A stretch of DNA of 64,000 nt from Branchiostoma floridae (GCF_000003815.2 NC_049987.1:21338187-21402186), one strand, 5' to 3'; shown: positions 1 through 13,300, counted from the stretch's first letter. Made by a program: numbers and translations. Notes: generated by a model from the sequence alone, not told the origin.

Positions 1-31
1 CTTCTAAAAAAAAAGTTGCACTTTTGCAAAC

Positions 32-72
32 CAAGGAGGTTAAAAATCACTCTCTTTTTTTAACCTCCTTGT
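32..72. repeat. short hairpin with CCAAGGAGGTTAAA arms
   Basis: CAAGGAGGTTAAAAA at 33-47 is mirrored by TTTTTAACCTCCTTG at 58-72. The AACCTCCTTG core recurs near 16040, 41766, 43343 and 44645. Confidence 0.6.
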
Positions 73-406
73 GCAAAAGGAATCCATGGCTGGATTTGGT
101 GTTGCAAACCAAGTTCTGCCATCTACAATTGTCAAATTCAGTATGCTGATTCATGGTGGTATGTAAATTACTTCCAAAGAGAAAATGGCTACTGTGATCC
201 ACCTTTCCGCAATCAGCAGTACAGCCTACAGCCTTGCCCTTACAGTTGGTTAGACCAATAAGAACCCAACCCTGTCCTTGGTGCTGAACGTAGCTATCCA
301 TTACAACACAGGCCAGGAATAGGCCATCTCTGGGCGATTCTACCTGACTCAAATGTTCAACATCAACAAGGCTTCAGTCTATCTGGCTGATATAAAAGGC
401 ACATTA

Positions 407-435
407 GGCCACAGCAAGTAAATTTTATGGATGAC
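407..435. repeat. left arm of a widely spaced inverted repeat
   Basis: 29 bp are perfectly complementary to 2736-2764. The core reads GGCCACAGCAAG, then TTTTATGGATGAC. Confidence 0.8.
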
Positions 436-1214
436 ATCCTCTGCAGACTGTAAAAATAGTGCGATAGGGCGAAAAAAAAACAAGATGGGTGAAAAAAAAC
501 AAGATGGCTACATTTTCAAAAATAGGCACCATAAAGTTGTGATGACTGTTGTAAAATGGATTAAAGGGACAAAACATGGTATCAGAGCCAACAAGGCATT
601 CATCCCTGTATTTAAGACATGTGCATGTATGGTAAAAGTAACACTAGTGTGGTAAACTGGCATCACCAACAAAGTTGGTAACCACACACATAGCTTCCAT
701 AGTGGTGTCACTTTTACAACTATCCAATAAGTTTCATTTCTACAACTACAGTCCTGGGTACATCGCAAGTGTCACTACAAGTACAATTATTAGGCTACAA
801 CACAATATATTTGCTCATTTTGGTACTTAATCGTCATGTTGACCATCCCTGCAGAAGAAAAAAATTCTTGTTTTTTTTCTGAAATCAGGCAAAAACTAGA
901 GTTCAACGAACCCATCTCTTCGCCAAATAATCATGTCTTTATTTAAGACTTTAAGGTCTTGTTCATGTATTACTAAATAGCAAATGACTGCATGAACTAT
1001 GTTCCTCACAAACACACAGATATTACCAAAAACCAGACTGTGACCTGACAGATGACCTGGTAGCATCCCTGGTCAATCAGAATTTCATGCTTGTCAAAGA
1101 CTTTGTCCCCAGTGTAAGGGCCTCCAGCTCCAGCAAAACATCTGTATAACAGCTGTGTCCATAGATATAGGTCAAAATGAGATATATAGAGCACAGTTTA
1201 TTTCTGTTAATAAG

Positions 1215-2215
1215 TTTTGCTGCAGTACCTTAGGAAGCCGCTAGGGGGGCCACTATCATATATATTATCTTCGTTTTCCTGACCCCTACCCACCTACCAA
1301 ATATTATCAGGATTTTTTCACGGCTTCTCGAGTTATGCATTCCACAAACAAACGGACAGACACACTCAGCCCGCTACCGTCCTAACGGAAAATGCTACGT
1401 CAACTATTTTTTAACACAACCTTCCTTTCCGCAACCGCTACTTAAATACTAAATATCATGAAAATCCATACACAGCTTCTTGAGTTATATGCTGTTGGAA
1501 TGGATTTATGAACTTTCCTCATTAATTATGCAAATTAGCTACTGATTTGCATAATTAGTATTACATTGTATATGTCATCACTCATTCTATCTACATACTG
1601 AAAATCCTGATGATCCGTTTACACGTTCTCGAGTTATCCTCGTCCAAAGCTTGAACGGAAATCGGTGTCTGCAGTTCCCAAAAAGCTGCTAGGGGGTCCA
1701 AACTCACAGCAGTTACTCTCTGTTCCAAGGGCTATCTACCACTCAAAAATCATGACCACAGCATGTCCAGAACACGAAGTGTCAAAATTAAAAGTTTTGC
1801 TGCAGTACCTTAGGCAGCCACTAGGGTCCCCATTATCGAACTTGACCTTCGTTTTCCTAACCCCCATCCACCTAACAAATATAATCAGGATCCATTCAAG
1901 GGTTCTCGAGTTATCTTGCATACAGACAAACGCACTTACATACAAATCCCGCTACAGCACCGTAGGTAAGAGCCAGGTAAACCATTTTTGCACTTGACCT
2001 TCCTCTCCAAAACCGCTACACACCTACCAAGTTTCGTGAAAATCGCCCAGCTAGATTTTGACTTATGCTGCCCAAAACAAACCGCAAAAAACATACCAAG
2101 CTCGCTGCAGTACCGTAGGAAAACGCCAGGTAAACCGTTTTCAAACTTGGCATTCCTTTCGACAACCGCTACACACCTACCAAAAATCACAAAGTTCCAT
2201 CCACAATTTCTGGAG
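1215..2215. repeat. diverged repeat block with 'CTGCAGTACCTTAGG' units
   Basis: Four related stretches (near 1215, 1795, 1955 and 2105) share 'GCAGTACCTTAGG', 'TTGACCTTCGTTTTC' and 'CACCTACCAAAT'-type pieces. Only short open frames are present, so this looks like decayed repeat sequence. Confidence 0.55.
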
Positions 2216-2297
2216 TTATTTGCTGTTGACCTACATACAGACCCAAGTCAGCAATCTCATACTCTTCTTGGCGAAGAGAATTAATGCGCGCGCTGAT

Positions 2298-2736
2298 GTC
2301 ATCCATTAATCTCCAAGCAGATCCTAATGGCATAAGATAGTACCAAACTGGCCAAGGAGTTTAGTCAGCCAAGAAGTGTCCATTTGCCATGTAGAATCTG
2401 CCTCCAGTCGGCTAGAACAAAGGTTATTAACATCCAATTGTTTCCCATTCAAACTCTGCTTGCAGTGTAGGTGCTAATTGCCCTCCTTCCTGTTTGGTGC
2501 TAACTTCCAACTGGGACATGTGCTGGTCAATGACTTTGTCCCAGTGTAAGTCGCTCGTAAAATAATTAGCACATGACAACAGGGAGGGGCAGCAACACCA
2601 ATGTTGAATAGAAATGCTCCTCCCTGTTTCAGTGGAGGCAGATCCCCGGTAGCAAAACACACTCCTAAGCCGGCTTCACTCCTCTGCCAGCTTTTGATAC
2701 TATCTTATGCTACCATAGGATCTGCTTGGAGATTAG
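2298..2736. mobile_element. foldback element with TCTCCAAGCAGATCCT arms
   Basis: TAATCTCCAAGCAGATCCTA at the left is mirrored by AGGATCTGCTTGGAGATTA at the right, and the complementarity runs about 45 bp per arm (GGCATAAGATAGTA inside). Confidence 0.6.
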
Positions 2737-2764
2737 TCATCCATAAAATTTACTTGCTGTGGCC
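2736..2764. repeat. right arm of a widely spaced inverted repeat
   Basis: 29 bp are perfectly complementary to 407-435. They could be the ends of a 2.36-kb element or two opposite copies of a short repeat. Confidence 0.8.
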
Positions 2765-5700
2765 TTATTACTGCATACTTCTTAAGTCTCTTTTAGTTTG
2801 TTTTCATCAAAGGAGTGGTGTATGCTAGTGCAGGAGTTGGTAGCTCTCTTGCTGTTGGAGTGCAATGCTGATTGTTTGTTTGTTTACCAATCGACTGTAT
2901 GCCAAAAATTGCATACTGTTTGTTCAAACAGAATTGGGGTCTTATGTACTAGTATGCCATTTGCTGTTTAAAAAAACAGGGTTGTTATCAACTTCTAAAA
3001 CTTTCATGCAAACACTGACATACTTCATGTCAAAGGAACATTGACAAATACTTTAATATAAAGCACAAATGGAAGTACAGAACCTGACATAATTTGGCAA
3101 ATACAACAAAGAATGGCATAAAGCCTAAAATTAGTAAAAAGAGGCATGACAAGTTCCCCCAACTCAGTATACACGTCTCCCCTACAGTTCCGTTGGCACC
3201 ATTTATAAAATGAGGTCATTCCCTCACTGTAATCTGTATTCTGTCTGATGTTCACCCTAAATGGACTTGTCTGCACAGATGCAAATCAAACCAAGAAAAT
3301 GGCATGTTCTTGGCAGGGCAAAGAAAACTCAATTCCATGTATAACACATTTCAATGATAATATTATGATTATATACAGCAAGACAGCCTAAGAATGTTGT
3401 AAGTATGTATGTAAATTGTAATGTAGTATCCTGTCCATTGGAAGTTCCATTTGTATTGTCCTTGTCTCTGTCAGAACAGCTACATGTAGCCCTTTGTAGG
3501 CCAGTTGGGCAACCCTGACTGTGTGTGCTGAACAGCCATACCAATAAATAAATATAGCATGACCAAGAGGGGAAATATATAAGATAAGTAAATAATACTA
3601 ATAATGTATGTTCTAGTAAAAGTCATAGATATAAGATAAATGAATAGTATCAATAGTGTATATTCTAGTAAAAGTTATGGTTAGAAAATCTTTAAGCCCA
3701 CCCCAAATTCTTGATCAACTCTAGATGTCTGCCGAGTGCCTTTGTCAAATTCCTTAGGGCATTGAGATAACTTCTGAGATGCAATCTGGAGGACACTAAG
3801 CTAACAGCCATCTCTAGAATGTATAACGCAGCATGCACCACAGCAGAGAGGTGGCCAGGAATGTATCCCATTGCATTAGTGGAGTTTATGATGCATTACT
3901 GTAGAGAGGATGGTGGTATGGGCTACATAGAGAAACAGGTACCATTTGGTAGGGGTACTGTATACAAAGTAGGCATTTGTGTGTCTCCCTGGACTATCAC
4001 TTTTTGCAAATTCTACACAATGTATTAATTGTTTGTTTTTATGCTTCATTTAACTGTCTTTGTTTTCCTTCTCCCGTTATAACCCTTTCTTAAGTTTCTG
4101 TCTACAGAGTATTGAATTATACACAGAATACTGAAGCTCTTACTGTCTCAACCAGTATGGATTTACCTGATGTAGTTTTGGCAATAACTGTGTCACTCTT
4201 CTAGTGCGATATTAATAAATGACAGGTTCTACTTTGCACTGCAGCTAGGTGTCGAATACCACATTTTCCAAGTGCTTACTACTTCTACAACACCATATGT
4301 TAGTACATTTATTACAACACCTGTGTATCTTACAACATCTCTGTAACAGTTTAAGGTCAGACAAGATTTGTCCTTGAGAGTCCCCAATCTTCCTGCACCA
4401 TTTCTAGCCTGGAGGTCACATGAAATATTAAGTCGTTCTGGTGACTGAAGACCTGCATACAGGGACCCTTGTTCCTTCTGGTGTACATCATCACAACTCA
4501 GGCCCACTGCTGCCATGATGGTTACCCTCACTGTTATTACAGACATCATTTCTGACTTTCAAAGTTTGACTCCTCCCTATGTCATTGCACATATCAATCT
4601 CAGGAGGTAAATTAAACGTCCCATGTCTAAATAATCTTTCACAGGGGGTGAGTTAGACGAAATGTGTTCAAATTATTAACTCATCATTCTTACAGCAGTC
4701 CATAAGGTTAGGACTTAATCAGATCTAATTTGAAATATTTTGCCCTCAATCACAAATTACATGGTTTGCCCACCACCTACAGTGTAGAAAAATTATATGG
4801 ATCTCAGCATGGCTCAACAACCATTATCATTTTGACATAATGTGATTCCTGGCTCTTAAAATTAAACAACTTTTGAATTTAATTTTTTTTAAATCAGATA
4901 TTTCTTCATATGGCCATACAGCAATTCCTCAAGGTTCCAAACTGGTGATCAAACAATATCGCACCCTTCCTTTGCTTTAGTTTACATTTTCCCATCCTTA
5001 CAGTCCTGTAAAATTTCTCTTCTACTGTAACAGTACCTTACTTTAAGCCTGGGTACCACCCTCCACAGTAACTGCTGGCTCAATCTTTTCTTTTGCCAAC
5101 CACTGCTGTTAAGTTACGGTTAGAAAGATTGAGGCAACATTTACAACAGAGGATCGTACCCAGGCTACCTTTTCTCGGTATCTGTGTCATACATGTAATT
5201 CCAACATAATCATACAATATCATCAAGACCTACAGGCATCTTCAGCCTCTGGGTCTCAATCAATTATTCATCACAACCACTGGAGAAATCAAAAGAAGGG
5301 ATCACCATAAGAACAAACCCTACATGTCTTCCCTACTTGGTGTAACAGGCACCAGAGAGAACTGCATCAGAATTAGCTTTATGACATGTTCATTATGCTG
5401 TGACTTTCCCTGTATGACTCAGCATTAATGTAAAGCCTCAAGGGTCAAGGGGTATGAAATATTCACAACTCCACTGTTGTTAGTGACGGACATGGTAAGG
5501 TATTCATAGAATGAGCCCCAAAACCTTTGTTTCTATGGTATTTCTACTTCAGTGTAAATATGTCACTAAGTATAATTACAGTGTTTCTGTGCTCCTGACA
5601 CACTGTATTAACAACTGGTGAAATTTCATCATAAATTTATGTGTTTATTACTTCACCTTTATATATCTTGCAAGAACTAAAACGATGAACCAGATCAGCC

Positions 5701-7900
5701 TATAAGCCATCATCTGGTAGAATAAATATGAAAAAAATAAATATCCCTTACAGTTCTATTTGCATACATGCCTTTTTACCAAATGAATGACCAGATAGTA
5801 AAATGACATGTAGCCATGGCAATTATGAAATATTCAAGACTCCACTGTACCCTGCCCACTATGTATCCTTCCCCACTGACCAGCTTACAGTTTGGGTATC
5901 AAACTGGCCTCTGTCACCCACTCTAGATCTGTTATACTGGTGGTACTGGTAGTTTCACATGTCTGATCTGAAAATCATGGCTGAATGTTGTATTGTAAAT
6001 CCTTTTATTTTATTCTGTGAGAAAAAGCAGGCAGATGTCACACACTGTTGCTTTGCTATCTCTGTGATAGAAATCAACCGGAAGCAAAAGGCCAGTTCGA
6101 CAAAATCAGTGTATTAATTGAGTGCAGATAATATGACATTGAGTTACATCTTCAGTTGTACTTTTATGCAATATCTTCATGTTTGCTGGAAATAAAAAAT
6201 TCCACTTAATGAATACTGAGCCTTGATTTGTTACCTGCAGAGTTGGTGGCTTCTATCTTTTATTTGGAATCTCAGCCTCCTGATTGCAAATTAGTATTTG
6301 AGCAATAGACTTTAGCCTCTCCTGCAAACTGCCAAACAAAATTACCTGACTGTCAGACAGGATTCACTACCAGCTGATGTCCATTTCAGAATTTGAACTC
6401 ATGACTTTTGACCACATGACTTGATGGTGAAATTGCAAGGTCACAGAACCAACTGGGAATCAGCTGATGTTTTTGCATTATTAATCTGGGTTTGAAATCT
6501 CTTTTTGTCATCCATGGTTGTCTACTGGGCAGCTGAAAATACTGGCTGGATGGATATTCACTACAATTTAAAACAAAAAAATTTGACCTTTATATATAAC
6601 GTTACATAAATATATATATACATAGTGCATGCATACATACACACATACTGTGCACCCAATTTTTTTTCTGTACATCATTTTTTTTAGATTAGTGCACCTA
6701 TTCCAGAAAATGAATTTTGAGGCAAACATGGATATGTTGGTATCACTAACAAGTCAGAGTCAAAATTTATACATATTATTACGCACTGCATGTAGGTACA
6801 GAATGAATGGATCTGAGCCAAAATGATGTGGTCATCTAACAGGAATGGTGGCATAGCCTACTAGTAGCAGTGAGGTAATTAATATTGTAGATATTTCGAT
6901 TAATATTCTGTAGTACATTGTACTAGTATTAAAATATATTTTACTAATGGTAAATATCTCTTAATAACACACATGTATCTGATAGAATTTTTATACACCA
7001 ATACCAACATTGAAGTCTAATAGTTGGTTAGTTCTCAACATCTATATTTGAGGTCCCAAGTGCATTTACTTCAGTATTAAAAAGAAATTGAGAGGCAGGG
7101 CCAACTATGAATGAGGCAATATGAAAATCTTCCTTGATTACACAAAATTGTCAATAATACTTTATGCTGAATTAATGTTACTGTCTAACAATGAAGTAGA
7201 ACTGAAATAGATGATCATGCCTTTAAGAAAAAGGCGAACAGACCCCTCTTTATCTTTAAAATACATATATAATTGAATTTTGATAAGCAATTTACTGTTG
7301 CAATTCAAGGAGGGGCAATTCTTATTTGTTATGTTTGTTTGTAATTGACAAAATATAACTGCCCCTCCCAGTCTGATCACTGACAACTATCAGTTTCCAG
7401 AGTGGATAGTTATCCTCGAATGTGAACTAGTGAAAAGCTGAATCAGAATCAGATGCAGTGATTATTAGAGCAGCTGTTGCATCGATCTAACAAGAAACAT
7501 ATGCACCCCACCCCCCTCCTCTCAATCAGTGACCACCTCCTCCTTTTCCAGGACACTCCCCCCTGGAAACTATTATTTTTGCAGTCTGTAACTGCAATCT
7601 GCTGTCTTTCTCGTGAAACTACGATTTTCCTCAAACTAAGTATCAAACGTTAGTTTCCTAATACTGGCTAACGTTTTCTAAAGCCCTCATAAGTGGTACC
7701 GTTAGCTAAGGAACAAAATCAACATAAACTCTCAGCAGATGTAACGTTAAGGCTTCACCACCGTGTTTCTCAATGGCTTTTCCTTCATTTGTGATACTTT
7801 AAAAAAGTCGTGGTGTCCAGTGGAAAAACTCACGACTTGAAATAACGTACTGATTGAGAAGGAGAGCATCACAAGCCAAATCCATGCATCTGCGTGACGA
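2765..7900. other. no gene recognised
   Basis: AT-rich sequence with short unsupported frames on both strands. It may be intron of the FAAH2-like gene to the right. Simple ATAC/CA repeats occur near 6600-6650. Confidence 0.5.
5045..5164. mobile_element. 120-bp MITE
   Basis: AGCCTGGGTACCACCCTC at the left and GAGGATCGTACCCAGGCT at the right are imperfect inverted repeats. Confidence 0.6.
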
Positions 7901-7958
7901 TTTACTGAGGCCAGCTGCAGCTTTTTAAATCGTCGGAGAGAGTCTTGCCTCCACTTAC

Positions 7959-8063
7959 CTCGCGGTTCCGTATCTTTCTCGCTAGACTGACAGCCGTCTC
8001 CAAGAGTAGAGGGTTTTCCACGGGCGGCACAGACCTGGGTCCGGGACTTCGGGAGCTGAACAT
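7959..8063 (-). CDS. fatty-acid amide hydrolase 2-like, first recognisable coding exon (partial gene)
   Basis: This is an open frame of 35 codons from the first in-frame ATG (8063) to a perfect GTAAGT donor (8058-8053). The peptide reads VPPVENPLLLETAVSLARKI near its middle, which resembles the start of the amidase region of FAAH2-type serine hydrolases (a PP-x-x-NPLLL stretch, then LA-K-IR). FAAH2 enzymes hydrolyse fatty-acid amides at membranes through a Ser-Ser-Lys triad. None of those catalytic residues is in this exon. The frame stays open upstream of the ATG with no obvious membrane anchor, so the true start is uncertain. Continuation exons should lie at lower coordinates. I found none in 1-7900, so the next intron is long or they lie outside the window. 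Family recall from a short match; moderately sure. Confidence 0.5.
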
Positions 8064-8099
8064 CCCTGACTTGACCTGATTTTCGTCGAATTTCAGAGA

Positions 8100-9480
8100 G
8101 AAATTCAAAACAAACCCAAACCCGCCCTCCTTCTGGGAGGATATGACCCGAACTGTTGCGCAAGGCAGATGGGTAGAATAATTTGTAACCGCAGATTCGG
8201 TGATTTTGCCTTTGCCTTTGCCTTGCCTTGAACTTTCAGCTGATTCAAAGTATCAGCATCAACGCATTTCCTACGACCACTATGTTTGACATTAATCACT
8301 TGCCGTTGATTGGTTGCTCCTTATCTAACCCCCTTGGTTGCTCATAATCTGAGACGGCCACTTCACGACCGGAAAAAGTGACTAAGCAAAAAAAAACATG
8401 ACGTCATAAGATGAAACTGAACGATACCATTATATAATAGGGGTCTTATCAGTAAATAGAAGAAAATATTATTGAATAAAACGTAAAACATTGCAATTTT
8501 AGGACATTAATATAATTAATAATAATGTAGTATTCAGCTATATAGTGATAATAAATTCATGAGTGAGATTTAGACAAATTAAGTGAGTATAAATAATGTA
8601 TCTATACCCTTTACACTAAGTACATAAGTCCGAGGGGATTCCCCTTCGTCTTTTTGCCATAAATAGATTCTGGACTTTCCAGTTACGCACTTCTGTCTTT
8701 ATAAACCACCGTTACTAGAGACTTATGGATGAACTAAAAACTGTAAGTATTTGTCCACTCGTGTATTCTGTTTCCAGTTTCTACCAGAGTGTGTAGATGC
8801 GTAGTATGTAGAGGGAGAATCGGGTGTTATTGCCACACCACCTTGTTGTTTGACTAATACCTGAAATTCAGACCGAAATACAAAGGTCGGTCGTTAGATA
8901 CGACGCGCCACGTACCGTAACGGGCGGCCATTTTGTTCAACTTGAACGATAATTCTTGGTTTTCCTCTTTTCAACACATGTAGTAGGAACTCGGTCCAAT
9001 ATGCAACATTAGCCAATGCTATGGAACATCCAAACACTTTTCTTGGACTGTTAATGGAGTAGAGTTACCCACAACATACATACAGATACCAGCAGTCTAC
9101 ATTTGTCTAATTTTGTTTCCTGTGGCAAATTTTCAGCGTCACTATACCTGTGTTTAAAATAAGCCATTTATACCATGGTGGGTTCGTCCCGATGTTAGTT
9201 TCTGGTTTGGAAGTCATGTACTACTTAGTTTGGACTGAAACAAGACACAATATTACGGCAGTCAGACAGTAGGGCCTTGCGTCGACGAACAGCATGTGTC
9301 GCAGACAAAGTTCATGATGTCACTTGATTTTCACAAGACCTTTTGTATTAACCATGTGATCCTCAATCGATGAGTCAACAATAAACCAGGACCCTTTCAA
9401 CGCAAGCAAATGTGTTATAAACTTTCCCAACGCATCGAGAAATACTTTAAGACAGCAGACGTAACAGGGCATTCCCATAT
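8100..9480. other. intergenic region between FAAH2-like exon and gene 1
   Basis: The interval separates divergent genes. A CpG-rich patch near 8890-8945 contains GCGGCCATTTTG (YY1-like). No open frame of note. Confidence 0.4.
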
Positions 9481-9483
9481 AAG

Positions 9484-9493
9484 GGGGATTTCC
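9484..9493 (+). promoter_or_regulatory. NF-kB site 1 upstream of A20 gene 1
   Basis: GGGGATTTCC matches the kB consensus GGGRNNYYCC at every position. It lies about 150 bp upstream of the TATA box at 9645. Human TNFAIP3 is known to be switched on by NF-kB through two promoter kB sites, so this is where such a site is expected. Confidence 0.65.
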
Positions 9494-9570
9494 TAGAAGA
9501 AAGGGGCGTAACTGATACTGGTCAAAAGCCAGGAAGGAAGCAATACACTGAAACCCGAATGAAGAAACTT

Positions 9571-9580
9571 GGGAATTCCC
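9571..9580 (+). promoter_or_regulatory. NF-kB site 2, palindromic, upstream of A20 gene 1
   Basis: GGGAATTCCC is a perfectly palindromic kB element, 65 bp upstream of the TATA box and 78 bp downstream of kB site 1. An inverted CCAAT box (ATTGG, 9594-9598) follows it. Confidence 0.7.
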
Positions 9581-9593
9581 AATGGGTCTTTCT

Positions 9594-9695
9594 ATTGGTT
9601 GTCACAATTTCTATTTTTACCAGGCTGATCAGCCAGAAGCAAGGTATAAAATAGAGTATGGTCTCTTGTCTTTTTCTATTGAAGAGTACCTTCAG
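9594..9695 (+). promoter_or_regulatory. core promoter and 5' non-coding exon of A20 gene 1
   Basis: An inverted CCAAT box at 9594-9598 is followed by a TATA box (TATAAAATA, 9645-9653). A start site would then fall near 9675. A donor TTCAG|GTAAG ends the presumed non-coding exon at 9695. The matching acceptor (TTGTTCCAG, ending 10064) opens the exon that carries the start codon at 10088. The transcript start is inferred. Confidence 0.55.
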
Positions 9696-10087
9696 GTAAG
9701 TTGTTGAGTTACCTGAAAAACTTTTTTGGGGGGTGAAGTTTAGTTTCCTGTTAATATCATTTCATTTACAACTCTTCGCCAATCTGGAGACTGGGCTACT
9801 TCATACACAGGAATTGAAATAAGCATGACTTGCTTAGTTTCAGTCTTTTAGAGTCCTGCTATGAGTTTCAGCTTTTTGAAGACTGCATTGGCAGGGCATC
9901 TTTTCTAACCATAAAAGGTAACATGACAAATGTCAAGCTTAAACTCAAAGCAATATAAGAAAATCAATTCAGGCTGGAGTTTCTGTTTGAATATTCTGTG
10001 TAGCTTGTTGGAAGTGACAATATGATTCTATAACTAACATTTTTGTTTCTTTATGTTGTTCCAGGTTGATTCTAAAGTTAACAAATC

Positions 10088-10303
10088 ATGGAGAATCAAC
10101 TACCACGTGACCTGTCCTCTTGCAATGCGAGTAAAAGCACCAAAATCCGTGACCTTCTGGTAGCAGGAATCCAGTGGACAGCTGGAGGCATTGCCTATGT
10201 AGCAGGACTGACAGCCCACACCATCCTGCTGCCATGTCTGGCTCTGTTTCCTCAGACTTTCCAGGACATCCTAGAGAAAATCTTCATCGATCGCTTCATG
10301 CAG
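10088..10303 (+). CDS. gene 1 coding exon 1: start and OTU N-terminus
   Basis: This exon codes 72 residues from MENQLPRD to the FIDRFMQ motif with the presumed catalytic Asp68. It ends in phase 0 at CAG|GTAATC. The ATG is the first in the exon, 23 bp past the acceptor. Confidence 0.88.
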
Positions 10304-13300
10304 GTAATCATCAGGAAATACCTTTAGCCTCATGTTGATGGATCATGGTTTAATCATCATTCACAAATAAAGAAGATCAGTAAAGAGATTGTAACAGAAG
10401 TCATATTCTTCATGGAACCTTCATAAATGTAGAAATCATTCAACATTCTTGAATACGACCAATGCAGATTGGATTCATTGAAGTCTTTTGGAATTTCATG
10501 AGTTTGCTAGTGAATTAACTTTCTTCAGTATGGTAGTATGGGTCACTAATAACCAAGCTGCTTGTTTGATGTCATTTTCCCTACAGAAAACCCTGGAAGA
10601 AGCCTATGTGTTGAACTGGTGCAGAACAGCCAGGCCACTGACACCCATACAGACCTTAGGTATTGTACTACTTATTTAAAATTTTGCAAGATGCATAATT
10701 TGGCCAATGTATTGGCATATGCATATACTTAGTACCTATGTGATAGAATTATCATTGTTTTGTAGAACAAGGAGTTTGAACAGATATAATTTTGCTTGTA
10801 CAGGGTTTCTGTTGAAACTATAAGTTTCTTCTGAAACTGAATCATATTCATAGTCAAGTATGAATTGTCAGAAGTCAATGAATTTATCATTTGTTTCCAG
10901 GGGATGGTAACTGCCTGTTGCACGCAGTGTCGGTGTACATGTCTGGTACTGATGACAAAGACCTGGCCCTGCGCAGACTTCTCTTCCGTGCCATGCGGGA
11001 GGACATGAATGAGGAGATGAAGCAGCGCTGGGATCGGCAGTGCAGGGCACGGAATGCAGCCGTACCAGGACACCTTGAGTATGGGTCAATGGTAAGGACA
11101 GAAATTTGACATGGTAAAGAATGTTAGCATGAAATCTCATCAATCAATTTACCTTTTTACCTTTTTTTGTCACAACATAACAGATGCAAGTTAATATAAA
11201 TACATTTGTATTTTCCTTAAGAAAACTATGGAGACTGTCAATTGCTCTATGACTTTTTTTAATGTCTTAACTAACATTAAAAATATAATTTCTTTGAAAA
11301 AGGAATGGCGGGATGAGTGGAACATCATGGTCTGCATGGCAGATGCCACGCCAAACCCTCCCGAGGCCAATGACCTCCCCTACAAGTCCCTTGAAGAGTT
11401 CCACATCTTTGTTCTGGCTAATGTTCTTCGTAGACCAATCATCATCCTTGCAGAAGATGTCCTACACAACTTTGAGGGCCACACCTTTGCTCCGATCCAC
11501 TTCAGCGGAATCTACCTTCCTCTACGTTGGAAGCCTGAAGAATGTGTGCGGTCTCCCATCATACTTGGTTACCTGCAGCAGCACTTCACACCCTTACTGA
11601 GCCAAGAGGAGGCCCCAGCACCAATAGGCCTGGCTACAGGGGAGTATGCTGTCCCTCTAGTCAAACATGACCTCACCATGCTGACAGTTCAGTTTCTACT
11701 CGAGGATGAGGAGAACCAGGCTAGAGAGCTTCTACAAAAATACCTGGATCTGATGGAGCTGCCGTATACAAGAAAGGAGTCCATCTCCATGGTCCTGGCA
11801 GCCAAACTGAATCGAAACCCTCCTCCTGAGGAGCAAGATCTTATCAAAGACTTCTTCCAAGCAGTAGAGAAAACTTTCAAGAAGCCAGAAGAAATACAGG
11901 AAGGCGGGGAGCCACGGGAAGTTGCTAAAAATGAGCTACCTCCAGCACCTGACAAGCAAAGGACTGAAACTGGAAAAGAAGCCCAGAAATGTGTTAATCC
12001 TGGCTGTGATATGTATGGGACAGCTGAGCAAAACGGACTTTGCACAGCATGTTTTAGAGAGAGTAGAGTCTCCAAGAAGCCACCAGGACCACCAGAAGCT
12101 GCAGTATTGCCAGCTGATGTTGTTCCAAATTCCTCCATGGTGATGAGAGAGTGCAGGACCCCAGGGTGCCAGTACTTCTGCTCTATTGCCACTGGAGAAT
12201 ACTGTCACGAATGTTATGGGAAGATAAACCGTGATCAGCGCAGAAGGGAGGTGGAAGTAGGAAAAGCCACCCAGACTGCTAAAGAGGTGCAGCCACTCGC
12301 AAGAAATCCTAACAAGTGCATCATTGAGGGCTGCAACAACGACCGTAACCCTGACAATGAGAACCTCTGTGACGTCTGCTTCGTCAACATTCTTACAAAG
12401 TCAGGACAGCCTCCATCTGTGCATCCACTCAAGCAAACCGAGCGTGCCTCAAGTCTGGGTATCATTCCAACTACTCCACAGCCACTGCACAGCATTGAAA
12501 ATAGGACCAACAGTCAGAGTCTGGGCCACATCAGTGACTTCACTAACCCAGCAAAGTGCATCATCCCAGAGTGTCAGAGGACAGGCTACCCCAAAACCAA
12601 CGACATGTGTAAGAAATGTTACATTGACCAACATAGCAGAGCTGCAGGTGCTGTTGCTGCAGGTGCTGTTGCTGCAGCTGTCCCAACTGTGACTACACCT
12701 GTCACAGCTGTGGCTGCAGCTGTCACAACTGTGGCTGCAGTTTTGACACACATTAGTTCAACATTCACGTCTGCCAAGACATCGACACCTGGAGGATCCC
12801 CCACCTGCAAGACTGTAGGATGTGAGATGTTTGGGGCTCCTGGCCAGGATGGGTACTGCTCTCAGTGCTACCTGATGGAGTTAGGAAAGAAATCTCGACC
12901 AAAATCAGCCACTGAAATTGCAGCCACCCAGAAAACTGTGGCCACAGCACCCCAACGACCAGCTGAAGAAGTTTACACAACTGCACCCATCAATGATGTG
13001 ACCAAAGCAAGGTACTTCAAGAAGTGCAAGACAACAGACTGTATGAGGGTTGGTCTTGAGTCATCCAATGGTCTATGTCCTGAGTGTTACACTAAAGAGA
13101 GCAGTACAGGAAGAACTACAGACAAAGCTGCAGCAGCAGCCAACTTGACAAGTTCTGGACCAGAAGATTTAGTGTCCACAGGTGCAGAAGGAAGCTCCAA
13201 TAATCAGGTTTCCACACAAAGTGAGACAAGACCTCTTGGCTTTGAACTATCTTCATCTTCTGCCCTTCCTCTTGGCCCAATCGATCCACAAACTGGGGAA

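Noticed and set aside
7747..8163. 138-aa minus-strand open frame overlapping the FAAH2-like exon.
   Set aside because: It runs through the GTAAGT donor in a different frame and matches no family; it is a shadow frame.
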